This document shows positions 6,912 through 13,923 of a DNA stretch of 14,203 nt, in pieces. A program made the position numbers and the translations under genes. The DNA comes from JAABVY01 sp964496505 (GTDB lineage: Bacteria; Zixibacteria; MSB-5A5; JAABVY01). Each line of letters starts with the position of its first letter. Position 1 is the stretch's first letter. Location: the NCBI GenBank assembly GCA_964496505.1, contig CAZBZV010000071.1, forward strand, positions 1 to 14,203, written 5' to 3'. The notes beneath the pieces are model-generated. The model saw only the letters and a program-made list of their open reading frames with translations. It was not told the DNA's origin and did not search any database.

Positions 6912-8582
6912 TTATCTCATTGTGCCAACATAATGGCTGGTGAGTTCGCGTTCTTTTATATTCTCGGGCGTGTAATCCGGCAGAAGCATGGGCGCCACAC
7001 GGTCGGTCTCGATTCCGGCTTCATCCATCTCCTTGTGATATTTCGCCACATGATCGATATTCAACGTCCCGTCTTTGGCTTTCTCTTTGGCGAACTGCGC
7101 CGCATTCTTACCGGCAATTCGTCCATAAACCATGATGTCAAGAAGCGAGTTGCCCATCAGGCGGTTCTCGCCGTGAGTTCCGCCGCCAACTTCGCCGGCA
7201 ACGTAAAATCCCGGAAGCGCTGTTTCGCCGGATTTCTCGAATTCCAGTCCGCCGTTCTGGTAGTGCAGGGTCGGATAGATCAGCATCGGCTCCTTGCTTA
7301 TGTCGATCTCGAATCTCTTGTAGAGGATGAACTTGCCGGGGAATTCCTTCTCGACCGTGCCCTGGCCGGAGAGTTCATCGATCATCGGGCTGTCCAGCCA
7401 GACGCCGAACTTGCCGGTAGGTGTGGGAACGCCCTGTCCGCGGTCGACACATTCGCGGATGATTGCAGAGGCCTCGATATCACGAGGCTCGCGCTCGTTA
7501 ACGAACTGCTCACCGTGGACATTGACCAGGTTAGCCCCTGATCCGCGGAATTTCTCGGTAATCAGGATACCCTCGGCCTGTTCCGGGAAGATTACGCCTG
7601 TGGGATGGTACTGGATTGTGTGCAGGAAGCAGAGTCCCACTCCGGCACGATAACCCATGACGATGCCGTCCCCGGTTGCGCCGTAATGGTTGGTGGTCAT
7701 GAAATTCTGCACATGCAGACGGCCGCTTCCACCTGTAGCCATTACAACCGCCTTGGCCTTGACGATGAAGTACTCGCGGGTTTCCATGTTGTATAGAAGA
7801 GCGCCGGCACATTCGCCGTGCTCGTTTTTGATCAGTTCCACAGCGGGTGAGAATTCCAGCACGGTAATATCATCAATACGATTCCTGGCTTCGTCGCGGA
7901 CAGTGCGCATCATCTCGGCGCCTGTGATATCGGCGGCGTAATGCATGCGCTTGCGGCTGGTGCCCCCGCCGTGCAGTGTTTTCAATGTTCCGTCGTCAAA
8001 TCTCGAGAAATTACAGCCCATCTCACAGAGCCACTTGATAACGTCGGGCGCCTCGGTAACTAGTGTCTCGACCAGTTCCGGCTTGTTGACAAAATGTCCA
8101 CCGCCCATGACGTCGAGATAGTGATAGAAGGGCGAGTCCTTCCAGCCCTTGGTGGCGGCCTGAATACCGCCCTCGGCCATCATCGTGTTTGCATCGCCGT
8201 GACGCAGCTTAGTCGCGATCATGACCTTGGCGCCCTGCTCCTGTGCCAGAAGCGCGGCCGAGGTTCCGGCTCCGCCTCCGCCTATGATCAGGACATCGGT
8301 TTCATAATCCCATTTTGACAGATCGACCTTTTCAGGATTGACCCGGCTTTTGGCCTCGATCATATCAACCATTTCATGGGCGATCTTGTAGCCTTTATTG
8401 GGGCCGACTTTGATCTCACGGCGGCCCGTGTCGATATAGTCGGGATGAAACTTGAGGATATCCTCGCGCTCCTCCAGAGACATCGTGGGGAACTCCTCCC
8501 CCGCCTTCTTTCTCTCGACTCTGGCCGGGCGCGTCTCCTCGACTTTCTTTATCAATTCTTTTAATGCTTCAGGATACGGCAT
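6912..8582 (-). CDS. Fumarate reductase/succinate dehydrogenase-type flavoprotein (SdhA/TfrA-like)
   Basis: A 556-residue FAD subunit that should interconvert succinate and fumarate. Residues 94-120 form the FAD-binding Rossmann motif (LIIGGGGAG). Against E. coli FrdA the four active-site residues are present: H326 (HPTG), R367 (PRD, the proton-donor arginine), H440 (HYQNGG) and R474 (ENRLMGNSLL). The position of the FAD-linking His (SHTVAAEGG in FrdA) is Asn132 here (ANTMMAEGG), so FAD is probably bound non-covalently. A charged extension of about 93 residues precedes the FAD motif, and the C-terminal domain is shorter than in SdhA. There is no Tat signal, unlike MfrA, so the site is likely cytoplasmic. 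It has TTGGAG upstream of the ATG and lies 32 bases after the SdhB-like gene. Alternatives such as NadB or AprA fit less well given the SdhB- and HdrB-like partners. Confidence 0.88.
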   Translation of the reverse strand: MPYPEALKELIKKVEETRPARVERKKAGEEFPTMSLEEREDILKFHPDYIDTGRREIKVGPNKGYKIAHEMVDMIEAKSRVNPEKVDLSKWDYETDVLIIGGGGAGTSAALLAQEQGAKVMIATKLRHGDANTMMAEGGIQAATKGWKDSPFYHYLDVMGGGHFVNKPELVETLVTEAPDVIKWLCEMGCNFSRFDDGTLKTLHGGGTSRKRMHYAADITGAEMMRTVRDEARNRIDDITVLEFSPAVELIKNEHGECAGALLYNMETREYFIVKAKAVVMATGGSGRLHVQNFMTTNHYGATGDGIVMGYRAGVGLCFLHTIQYHPTGVIFPEQAEGILITEKFRGSGANLVNVHGEQFVNEREPRDIEASAIIRECVDRGQGVPTPTGKFGVWLDSPMIDELSGQGTVEKEFPGKFILYKRFEIDISKEPMLIYPTLHYQNGGLEFEKSGETALPGFYVAGEVGGGTHGENRLMGNSLLDIMVYGRIAGKNAAQFAKEKAKDGTLNIDHVAKYHKEMDEAGIETDRVAPMLLPDYTPENIKERELTSHYVGTMR

Positions 8583-8614
8583 AATCTATATCTCCAATTG
8601 AATGTTCAAACCTC

Positions 8615-9367
8615 TTACAGGCAGGATGTATCCTGCGGTTTCCAATCCTCCGGGCTCATATGCGGCTCGGACTCGCGCTCGGTGTAGAGTTTCTTGAGCT
8701 CGTCAAGGCTCTTCGATTTCATGTCGGCCAGCATATCGTTGTATTTGCCGCCCTTGATATCGTCCACCATTTCCGCCGCATGTTTCGGTTGTGGCGCGAG
8801 CTTGGCGCCATACAGACGACGCACCATCTGCGCGATATGATACTGAGCCATCTCAGCCATACAGCGTGTGGCACAGAGTCCGCACTGGATGCAGTCGAAC
8901 GACAGCTCCATAGCCTTCTTGAAATCGCCCTGTTTGATAGCCGAGACATAATCCAGAACCGGAACATCCATCGGGCAGACCTTGGTGCAGGCATTACATG
9001 CCACACAGCGGAATAGCTCCGGATATTTCTTCTGCACTTCAGCCAGTTCCGGCAGAGCGGTTTCCATGTCGTAAACTGCGCGATTGGCAGGATAGAACGG
9101 TATCTGGGTCAGATACATATCCGGGACAACCACTGTCTGGCAGGCTAAGCCGACACGGATATGGTAGTCTCCGGGGAGACGATAGACAGTTCCGCAGGCT
9201 CCGCAGATACCGCCGCGGCATCCGCAGCCCCGAATAAATTTGTAACCGGCATATTCCATAGCTTTCATAATGGTCAATGAATCCGGGACCTCGTATTTCT
9301 TGCCCATTATGTAGATTGGAATAAGCTTGGCTTCTACTTTTACATCAGTTGTTTCTGTAGTTTGCAT
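8615..9367 (-). CDS. SdhB/FrdB-like iron-sulfur subunit with [2Fe-2S] and two [4Fe-4S] motifs
   Basis: A 250-residue electron-transfer subunit. The N-terminal ferredoxin domain holds C50, C55, C58 and C76 (plus nearby C48), a plant-type [2Fe-2S] motif. The C-terminal helical domain holds C121, C124, C127, C131-P and C159, C162, C165, C169. Ordinary SdhB/FrdB has [2Fe-2S], [4Fe-4S] and [3Fe-4S]; the four-cysteine third motif here suggests a second [4Fe-4S], as in class E succinate dehydrogenases and thiol:fumarate reductase. It would link the flavoprotein encoded next to the HdrB-like subunit encoded before it. I chose the ATG at 9367 because GAGAGAA precedes it; the in-frame ATG at 9382 would add five residues but lacks a binding site. 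About 39 bases separate it from the HdrB-like gene. It ends with about 60 charged residues after the cluster domain. Confidence 0.88.
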   Translation of the reverse strand: MQTTETTDVKVEAKLIPIYIMGKKYEVPDSLTIMKAMEYAGYKFIRGCGCRGGICGACGTVYRLPGDYHIRVGLACQTVVVPDMYLTQIPFYPANRAVYDMETALPELAEVQKKYPELFRCVACNACTKVCPMDVPVLDYVSAIKQGDFKKAMELSFDCIQCGLCATRCMAEMAQYHIAQMVRRLYGAKLAPQPKHAAEMVDDIKGGKYNDMLADMKSKSLDELKKLYTERESEPHMSPEDWKPQDTSCL

Positions 9368-9406
9368 AAGCTGTTCTCTCATCTATTTGTAGTTCATATT
9401 TTTTTT

Positions 9407-10288
9407 CTATGCGCCGACCAGTTTTTTGCTGGCCAGGAGTTCACGGGACTTCTCATGCCCGATTTCGAAATGCATCAACTCTTCGTCAACGCCCAATGCC
9501 ACCGCCAGAAGCTGGGTAAAATAGAATGTCGGCAGAACCTTGCCATCGCCGAATTTCTCAGTCGCCTGTTTCTGGCGCTTGCTCAGGCTGAATTCACAAA
9601 GCGGGCAGGAGGAGGCAATCGCCTCGGCGCCCCTGTTGACCGCAGTCGATATGATTTTGTTAATATTGCTATAGGCCGCATCCGGATTGGAAAGAATCTG
9701 GTATGATCCGCAGCATTCGATTCCGGCCGGATTGTTCACCACCTGCGCGCCCAGAGCATCCAGGAAATCATGCATAATTCTGGGATTGTCCGCGCTGTCG
9801 ATGGCAATGTCTCTGGGACGGGTGAGTGTGCAGCCGTAATAAGGCGAAATCTTCAATTCAGAAAAGGGCTTTTCGACCTTCTCTTTGAGCTTGTCCCAGC
9901 CGATTTCATCTTTCAAAAATGTCAGGAGATGTACGACCTCGACCTCGCCGTTGTAGTCGCTCTCCTCTTCCATGAAGCTGTTGAGCGTGTAACGCTTCTC
10001 CTCGTCATTGCGCATGAGATTATTGGCGCGTGCGAGGGTGTTGTAGCACATGGAGCAGACAGTGACCACCTTATCGTACCCGAGGTCCTTGACACGGATC
10101 AGGTCGCGTACCGGGGCCACCTGATGCAGGAGGTCGTCATCGGCCAGAGAATATACCGCACCGCAGCAGTTCCAGCGGTCGAGCTCCTCCAGTTCCACTC
10201 CCAGTTTGGCCATCGCCGCAACCGCGGAATCGTTCAGGTTCTTGGCGCTGGTCTTGAGTGTACATCCAGGGTAGTAAGCGATTTTCAT
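9407..10288 (-). CDS. HdrB-like subunit with two CCG domains
   Basis: A 293-residue protein with two complete cysteine-rich CCG motifs: C9, C41-C42-G, C78, C81 and C153, C192-C193-G, C228, C231. The spacings (31 and 35, then 38 and 34 residues) match or nearly match the CX31-39CCX35-36CXXC signature. In HdrB these motifs bind the non-cubane [4Fe-4S] clusters where heterodisulfide is split. Related domains form SdhE of class E succinate dehydrogenases, MfrE, and the C-terminal half of TfrB. It is the first gene of the operon HdrB-like, SdhB-like, SdhA-like, HdrC-like. In this context it probably oxidises a thiol or a quinol to feed the fumarate/succinate site, or works in reverse. It has no signal or membrane segment. 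Only a weak GAAAGAA precedes the ATG. Transcription may be controlled by the palindromes at 10346 and 10476. Family secure, substrate unknown. Confidence 0.9.
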   Translation of the reverse strand: MKIAYYPGCTLKTSAKNLNDSAVAAMAKLGVELEELDRWNCCGAVYSLADDDLLHQVAPVRDLIRVKDLGYDKVVTVCSMCYNTLARANNLMRNDEEKRYTLNSFMEEESDYNGEVEVVHLLTFLKDEIGWDKLKEKVEKPFSELKISPYYGCTLTRPRDIAIDSADNPRIMHDFLDALGAQVVNNPAGIECCGSYQILSNPDAAYSNINKIISTAVNRGAEAIASSCPLCEFSLSKRQKQATEKFGDGKVLPTFYFTQLLAVALGVDEELMHFEIGHEKSRELLASKKLVGA

Positions 10289-10345
10289 GTTGCTGTTCTT
10301 TCTATTGCTTGAAGTTCTTTTTCGATGTAAAGAATGATGTAAGCA

Positions 10346-10361
10346 TGTGAATTATTTCACC
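10346..10361. promoter_or_regulatory. CRP/FNR-family-like operator 1, upstream of the Hdr/Sdh operon
   Basis: TGTGA (10346-10350), six bases, then TCACC matches nine of ten fixed positions of the CRP-type consensus TGTGA-N6-TCACA. It is about 58 bases upstream of the first start codon. On the minus strand TTGCAG precedes it and TTACAT follows it, so it could lie in a promoter spacer. This is a motif match only; no regulator is encoded in the window. Confidence 0.4.
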
Positions 10362-10475
10362 TGCAAAATTGCTTAAAAAAATTTTTGAAAGTAGTTTTTT
10401 TCTTTTATTTCCGCCCGCGCGGCATCACGGCTCGCGCATAAGACAGTATTTATAAACAGATTAACTATATATGTC

Positions 10476-10493
10476 AAGTGATTTCATTCACTT
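10476..10493. promoter_or_regulatory. CRP/FNR-family-like operator 2
   Basis: AAGTGA (10476-10481) and TCACTT (10488-10493) form a perfect inverted repeat with a six-base spacer. It shares the core GTGA-N6-TCAC with the site at 10346. The two cores are centred about 131 bases apart in the AT-rich region upstream of the operon. The shared half-site and spacing suggest one dimeric regulator of the CRP/FNR superfamily. Confidence 0.4.
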
Positions 10494-10636
10494 AATCTGT
10501 CAGGTCTCCCCTATTATAATTATTCGTATAAACTTAAGTATTCGTTTGGATTATGAGATAAATAGCGCGATTTATTATTTTGGTTGATTTATAAATTATA
10601 TAGGGGTCTAAATGTCTCTCGATTGAATTCAGGTAG

Positions 10637-10715
10637 GGCAAAACCCTTTAGTGGTTTTGCCTATTTTCCATCCAGGAAAACAATAGGCAGAATCACTGCG
10701 CTGCGCTTGGATTCT
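10637..10715. repeat. Three-hairpin dispersed element, copy R1
   Basis: Hairpin 1 pairs GGCAAAACC (10637-10645) with GGTTTTGCC (10653-10661). Hairpin 2 pairs GCCTATT (10659-10665) with AATAGGC (10682-10688), plus TTCC/GGAA. Hairpin 3 pairs AGAATC (10689-10694) with GATTCT (10710-10715). Hairpins 1 and 2 share three bases, so they may be alternative or stacked. A second copy in the same orientation lies at 13828-13909, on the far side of the lipoprotein gene. A short open frame across this element is not a gene. Confidence 0.8.
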
Positions 10716-10749
10716 TCCCTACTCTTCCTATTTCTTGAGGATGCCACAT

Positions 10750-11035
10750 TGCGTGAGTGGTGGGACCTTATAAATATCACGCATCTTTCATAATTAGATG
10801 AACATCCCACCCCTTTTGAGCCGAAAACGGGCTATAAGGGGATGCGGTACCCATAGCCTGAGCGTACTGGAGAAACGTCGACGACCGGGCTCCTGACTGG
10901 CCCAGTACAAATTGAGATCTTTTATGACTCCAAAATTGTGCCGTCGGGTTCCCTAACCCAACGGTTTCTCCGCCGGGAATGGGTTCCCGGCCGCACAACG
11001 TGTTGAGAATCTCATTTAAGGCGCTTGAGATTCTC
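10750..11035. other. Non-coding hairpin cluster
   Basis: The gap 10289-11304 (1016 bases) has no convincing gene. Besides the operators and elements listed separately, this stretch holds successive inverted repeats: TGCGTGA/TCACGCA (10750-10756, 10777-10783); GGCTAT/ATAGCC (10830-10835, 10853-10858) with inner GGG/CCC; GTACTGG/CCAGTAC (10864-10870, 10902-10908); a 10-bp stem with one mismatch around loop CCCT (10941-10964); GCCGGGAA/TTCCCGGC around TGGG (10972-10991); and GAGAATCTCA/TGAGATTCTC (11005-11014, 11026-11035). It may be a pile-up of REP-like elements or one structured RNA. I recognise no known riboswitch or ncRNA family. Confidence 0.55.
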
Positions 11036-11110
11036 GATTGGAATTCTGTATATCTGTTTGAGGTTTCTGCACCTGAACCAATTCGGGGCTCCAGACAGAG
11101 ATCTCGGCAG

Positions 11111-11148
11111 ACATGCCGGGCGTGCGACAACGCACGCCCGGTGTTTTT
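11111..11148 (+). terminator. Strong hairpin terminator with no gene before it
   Basis: CCGGGCGTGCG (11116-11126) pairs perfectly over 11 bp with CGCACGCCCGG (11131-11141) around ACAA, followed by TGTTTTT. The T run makes it a plus-strand terminator. No plus-strand gene lies upstream for several kilobases, so it may end an untranslated transcript from the hairpin cluster, or insulate the lipoprotein gene. Confidence 0.65.
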
Positions 11149-11168
11149 GCTGACCATGTCATTTCACA

Positions 11169-11198
11169 GGGTGGCACGCCCAAATTCATTTGGGCGTG
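11169..11198 (+). repeat. GGGTGGCA hairpin element, copy R3
   Basis: GGGTGG (11169-11174) precedes an 11-bp perfect stem, CACGCCCAAAT (11175-11185) with ATTTGGGCGTG (11188-11198), with only two bases between the arms. A second copy lies inverted at 13924-13955. Stem bases differ between the copies in paired fashion. Confidence 0.7.
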
Positions 11199-11245
11199 AG
11201 TTGCTCTGTTTCAAATTCAATCAATAATAAAAGCCACATTTATCA

Positions 11246-11275
11246 TTGACAATATTGGATTTCAAAGCATATTAT
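11246..11275 (+). promoter_or_regulatory. σ70-type promoter of the Fn3/LamG lipoprotein gene
   Basis: TTGACA (11246-11251), an 18-base spacer and TATTAT (11270-11275, five of six consensus bases) predict a start near 11282. The leader of about 23 bases contains TTGGAG (11292-11297) at proper distance from the ATG at 11305. Confidence 0.6.
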
Positions 11276-11304
11276 AAGGGAACGCGCCTGATTGGAGATC
11301 ACAT

Positions 11305-13818
11305 ATGAAATATTTAAGGGTTTTATTTCTAATTCCTTTTTTATTGTTGTACACTTGCTCAAAGAATTCAACATCCAGCAATCCGGAGCCTTCTCCAAAA
11401 CATGAGGCATTTATATCTTCCCCGGTTGATAGTGCCATCGTTTATGAAATCGTTGAAATTACAGTCAGTTTTGTTGATGAAGAGGGAGATTCTGTAAAAT
11501 ATTATATTGATAACGCAGTTCCGGCGGGGGCAATTGATAGAAATGCTCCATTTGTCCATAAATGGGATGTTACAGGCTATCAGGACAGCACATCACATCG
11601 GCTTTCCGCAAAGGCTTACATTGATGGCAGCATTATTTACACAGATACGGTAAATGTTATAGTAAACAATTCAATTGCCAAACCCCCATCTTCGGTATTA
11701 GAGATACCGAATGACATTACAGCATCTTCCTATACACTCGTGTGGACAAAATCCTCTGTACCTGATTTTAAATCATACAGGCTTTTTTATTCCGAACAGT
11801 CGGGAGTTAATTTGCAGTCCACCCTATTAAAAACCATCGAAGAAAATGAAAAGACTTCATTGATTATAGACAGCCAATTGGATAATACCTCCATGTACTA
11901 TAAAGTATATGTTTTTGATACATTAAATTTATATTCGGGAAGCAATGAGATTGAAGTCAGGACTTTAAATCTGCCGCCAGACACTGCGGAGTTTTTAACA
12001 CTAACCGAATTGGGCGACATTGAGATATATCTTTTATGGACGCCGAGCAAAGCACATGATTTTGAAAAATATGCCATACATAGGTCTCTTTCAAGTAATG
12101 TTTCCAGGCAGGACTATTTGGTTACAGAGTTGACCGGCATAAATGATACAACTTATATTGATCGTACTGTGGAGGGATTAAAACAATATCACTATAAGGT
12201 TTTCACAGTTGATTCTGGTGATTCGGCCAGTGCAAGTAATGAATTATCAGTGACTGTTTCCGATCCAAGGCCGTCTTTTTCAAATATTATATCATACAGC
12301 TCTGAGACAGAAAGATCAATTGATATAACATGGCAGGCATGCTGGGATATGGATTTTGATCATTACAAATTATTCCGTTCTTTGATACCCGAAGTATTAG
12401 ACACAAGTGAATTGGTTGCTGAAGTTAGCATTCCCGGGGATACAACATATACAGACGAAGAGCTGTTTCCTGCAGAAGATTATTATTATCGACTGTATGT
12501 CTATGATAACAATGGTTTCTATCGAGCAAGCAATATCTTACATTGTCAGACCATAGATGAAAATCCTGAACCTGTGTCTGTGATGTCCGCGGGAGATCCC
12601 GATGAAAACATTTTGAGGATCGCATGGACTAAAAACGATAATGTTGACTTCCGGTGTTATAAGATTTATCGATCAACATTTCCCGGTTTAGGAGTTGCAG
12701 GTGATCTCGTTGATTCAATAATGGATGTTAATATTAACTCCTTTACCGATAGCAATCTAATTGCTAACCAAGATTATTATTACACAGTGGCTACATTTGA
12801 TATGGGCAATAATTTCTCCACAAGCAACGAATATTATTTAAAGACCCTGCCACCTGAGCCAATTCCAGTTACTCTTAGCAGGCAGATAGAATGCACTGAT
12901 GACGCAATTTGCCTGGTTTGGAGTAAAAATACAAACACTGATTTCAGTCATTATAGAATTTGTAGATCTGAAAGCCCAAATGTTACCGTTTCGTCGCAAA
13001 CTTTGGCGATAAAACATGAGAGAAATGATACTATATATTACGATAGTGATATTAGTGAAAATATTGACTATTACTATAGAGTGTTTACATATGACATAGA
13101 TGAAAATTATTCCGCTAGCAACAATATTAAGGCATCTGCAGGAAATAACGCGCTGTATTTTGATGGTGAAGCTGACTGGGCAACCATTCCCTATAACTCA
13201 GATTTTGATTTATCAAACGGTTTTACTATTGAAATGTGGTTTAATCCTTATTCAATAAACTCGGGAAACTCTGATAATAAATTGTTGACAAAGGAATATT
13301 CAAACGATTGTGCATATTGTATAGATTTTAAGCCTGATTATATAAGGGGATATATTGATCGAGGACATAATCAAACTAGATATGAATTTGACATACCCGT
13401 TGAAGAATGGATTCATGTTGCTTACACTTTTAATTCGGGAACGGGACGCATTTATATAAATGGCGAATTAAAATCTCATTCCTCGGGTTCTTCTATCATT
13501 CCAACATCTGACTCATCTGTCCATATAGGTTGTCGTCCAAAATTAGCCTCCATATCATCTTTTCATGGAATAATCGATGAACTGAGAATATGGAATTACG
13601 CTCGTTCAGAAATTCAATTAAAAAACAACATGGGAATTCAAATATCGGGAAACGAAAGCGGATTAATTCTTTATTTTAATTTTAATGAGACTTCTGGTCA
13701 GGTTCTAAATGATTCCTCACAAAATGCAAATAATGGATATCTTGGAAATTCTATTCAATCAGATGAGAATGATCCATCGCGAATTAATTCAGATGCCCCA
13801 ATCACATTGAAAAAATAG
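11305..13818 (+). CDS. Secreted lipoprotein with five Fn3-like repeats and a C-terminal LamG domain
   Basis: An 837-residue protein. A short hydrophobic signal ends at LLLYT-C18, a lipobox with Thr in the -1 position (unusual but plausible), followed by a Ser/Asn/Pro-rich linker. Residues 34-120 resemble a bacterial Ig-like domain. Five Fn3-like repeats follow (about 127-220, 222-318, 322-416, 419-514, 517-610; period about 97). Each has a Trp then DF-x-x-Y (W147, W245, W343, W441, W539), and most have a Y-Y-Y-x-V..D....S-x-SNE block. Residues 615-810 form a LamG/concanavalin-like domain (ALYFDGEADWATIPY; FTIEMWFNP; EWIHVAYTF; GIIDELRIWN), usually for glycan or cell-surface binding. The ATG has TTGGAG upstream. 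The gene is clearly more A/T-rich than the operon beside it and is flanked by repeats. Likely a surface adhesin or glycan-binding protein; ligand unknown. Confidence 0.87.
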   Translation: MKYLRVLFLIPFLLLYTCSKNSTSSNPEPSPKHEAFISSPVDSAIVYEIVEITVSFVDEEGDSVKYYIDNAVPAGAIDRNAPFVHKWDVTGYQDSTSHRLSAKAYIDGSIIYTDTVNVIVNNSIAKPPSSVLEIPNDITASSYTLVWTKSSVPDFKSYRLFYSEQSGVNLQSTLLKTIEENEKTSLIIDSQLDNTSMYYKVYVFDTLNLYSGSNEIEVRTLNLPPDTAEFLTLTELGDIEIYLLWTPSKAHDFEKYAIHRSLSSNVSRQDYLVTELTGINDTTYIDRTVEGLKQYHYKVFTVDSGDSASASNELSVTVSDPRPSFSNIISYSSETERSIDITWQACWDMDFDHYKLFRSLIPEVLDTSELVAEVSIPGDTTYTDEELFPAEDYYYRLYVYDNNGFYRASNILHCQTIDENPEPVSVMSAGDPDENILRIAWTKNDNVDFRCYKIYRSTFPGLGVAGDLVDSIMDVNINSFTDSNLIANQDYYYTVATFDMGNNFSTSNEYYLKTLPPEPIPVTLSRQIECTDDAICLVWSKNTNTDFSHYRICRSESPNVTVSSQTLAIKHERNDTIYYDSDISENIDYYYRVFTYDIDENYSASNNIKASAGNNALYFDGEADWATIPYNSDFDLSNGFTIEMWFNPYSINSGNSDNKLLTKEYSNDCAYCIDFKPDYIRGYIDRGHNQTRYEFDIPVEEWIHVAYTFNSGTGRIYINGELKSHSSGSSIIPTSDSSVHIGCRPKLASISSFHGIIDELRIWNYARSEIQLKNNMGIQISGNESGLILYFNFNETSGQVLNDSSQNANNGYLGNSIQSDENDPSRINSDAPITLKK

Positions 13819-13827
13819 CAAGAGCAT

Positions 13828-13909
13828 GACGAAACCCTTAAGTGGTTTTGCCTATCTTTCATTCAGGAAAATAATAGGCAGAATCAGGGCGCTGCGCTTG
13901 GATTCTGCC
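13828..13909. repeat. Three-hairpin dispersed element, copy R1'
   Basis: Same orientation as 10637-10715 and very similar along its length. Hairpin 1 is weaker here (AAACC 13832-13836 with GGTTT 13844-13848, extended by a wobble pair). Hairpin 2 pairs GCCTAT (13850-13855) with ATAGGC (13874-13879). Hairpin 3 is stronger than in R1: GGCAGAATC (13877-13885) with GATTCTGCC (13901-13909). It begins 10 bases after the lipoprotein stop codon and could act as a 3' stabilising or weak termination structure; there is no T run. The 385-base stretch to the window end has no gene. Confidence 0.8.
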
Positions 13910-13923
13910 CTCCGAAAACCAAT

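Noticed and set aside
6681..7541. 286-codon plus-strand open frame opposite the HdrC-like and flavoprotein genes
   Set aside because: It is antisense to two genes with clear catalytic motifs, shows no family features, and follows from the codon bias of the real genes.
10584..10793. 69-codon plus-strand open frame
   Set aside because: It runs through the three-hairpin repeat; the second copy at 13828 does not preserve the reading frame as a gene.
10830..10991. Known riboswitch or group II intron fragment
   Set aside because: I could not match the conserved core of any riboswitch class or intron domain V. The cluster also lies hundreds of bases from the nearest plus-strand start, with a terminator between them.
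10777..11157. 126-codon minus-strand open frame in the hairpin cluster
   Set aside because: It crosses several perfect inverted repeats and the terminator, has no recognisable motif, no good ribosome binding site and erratic composition.
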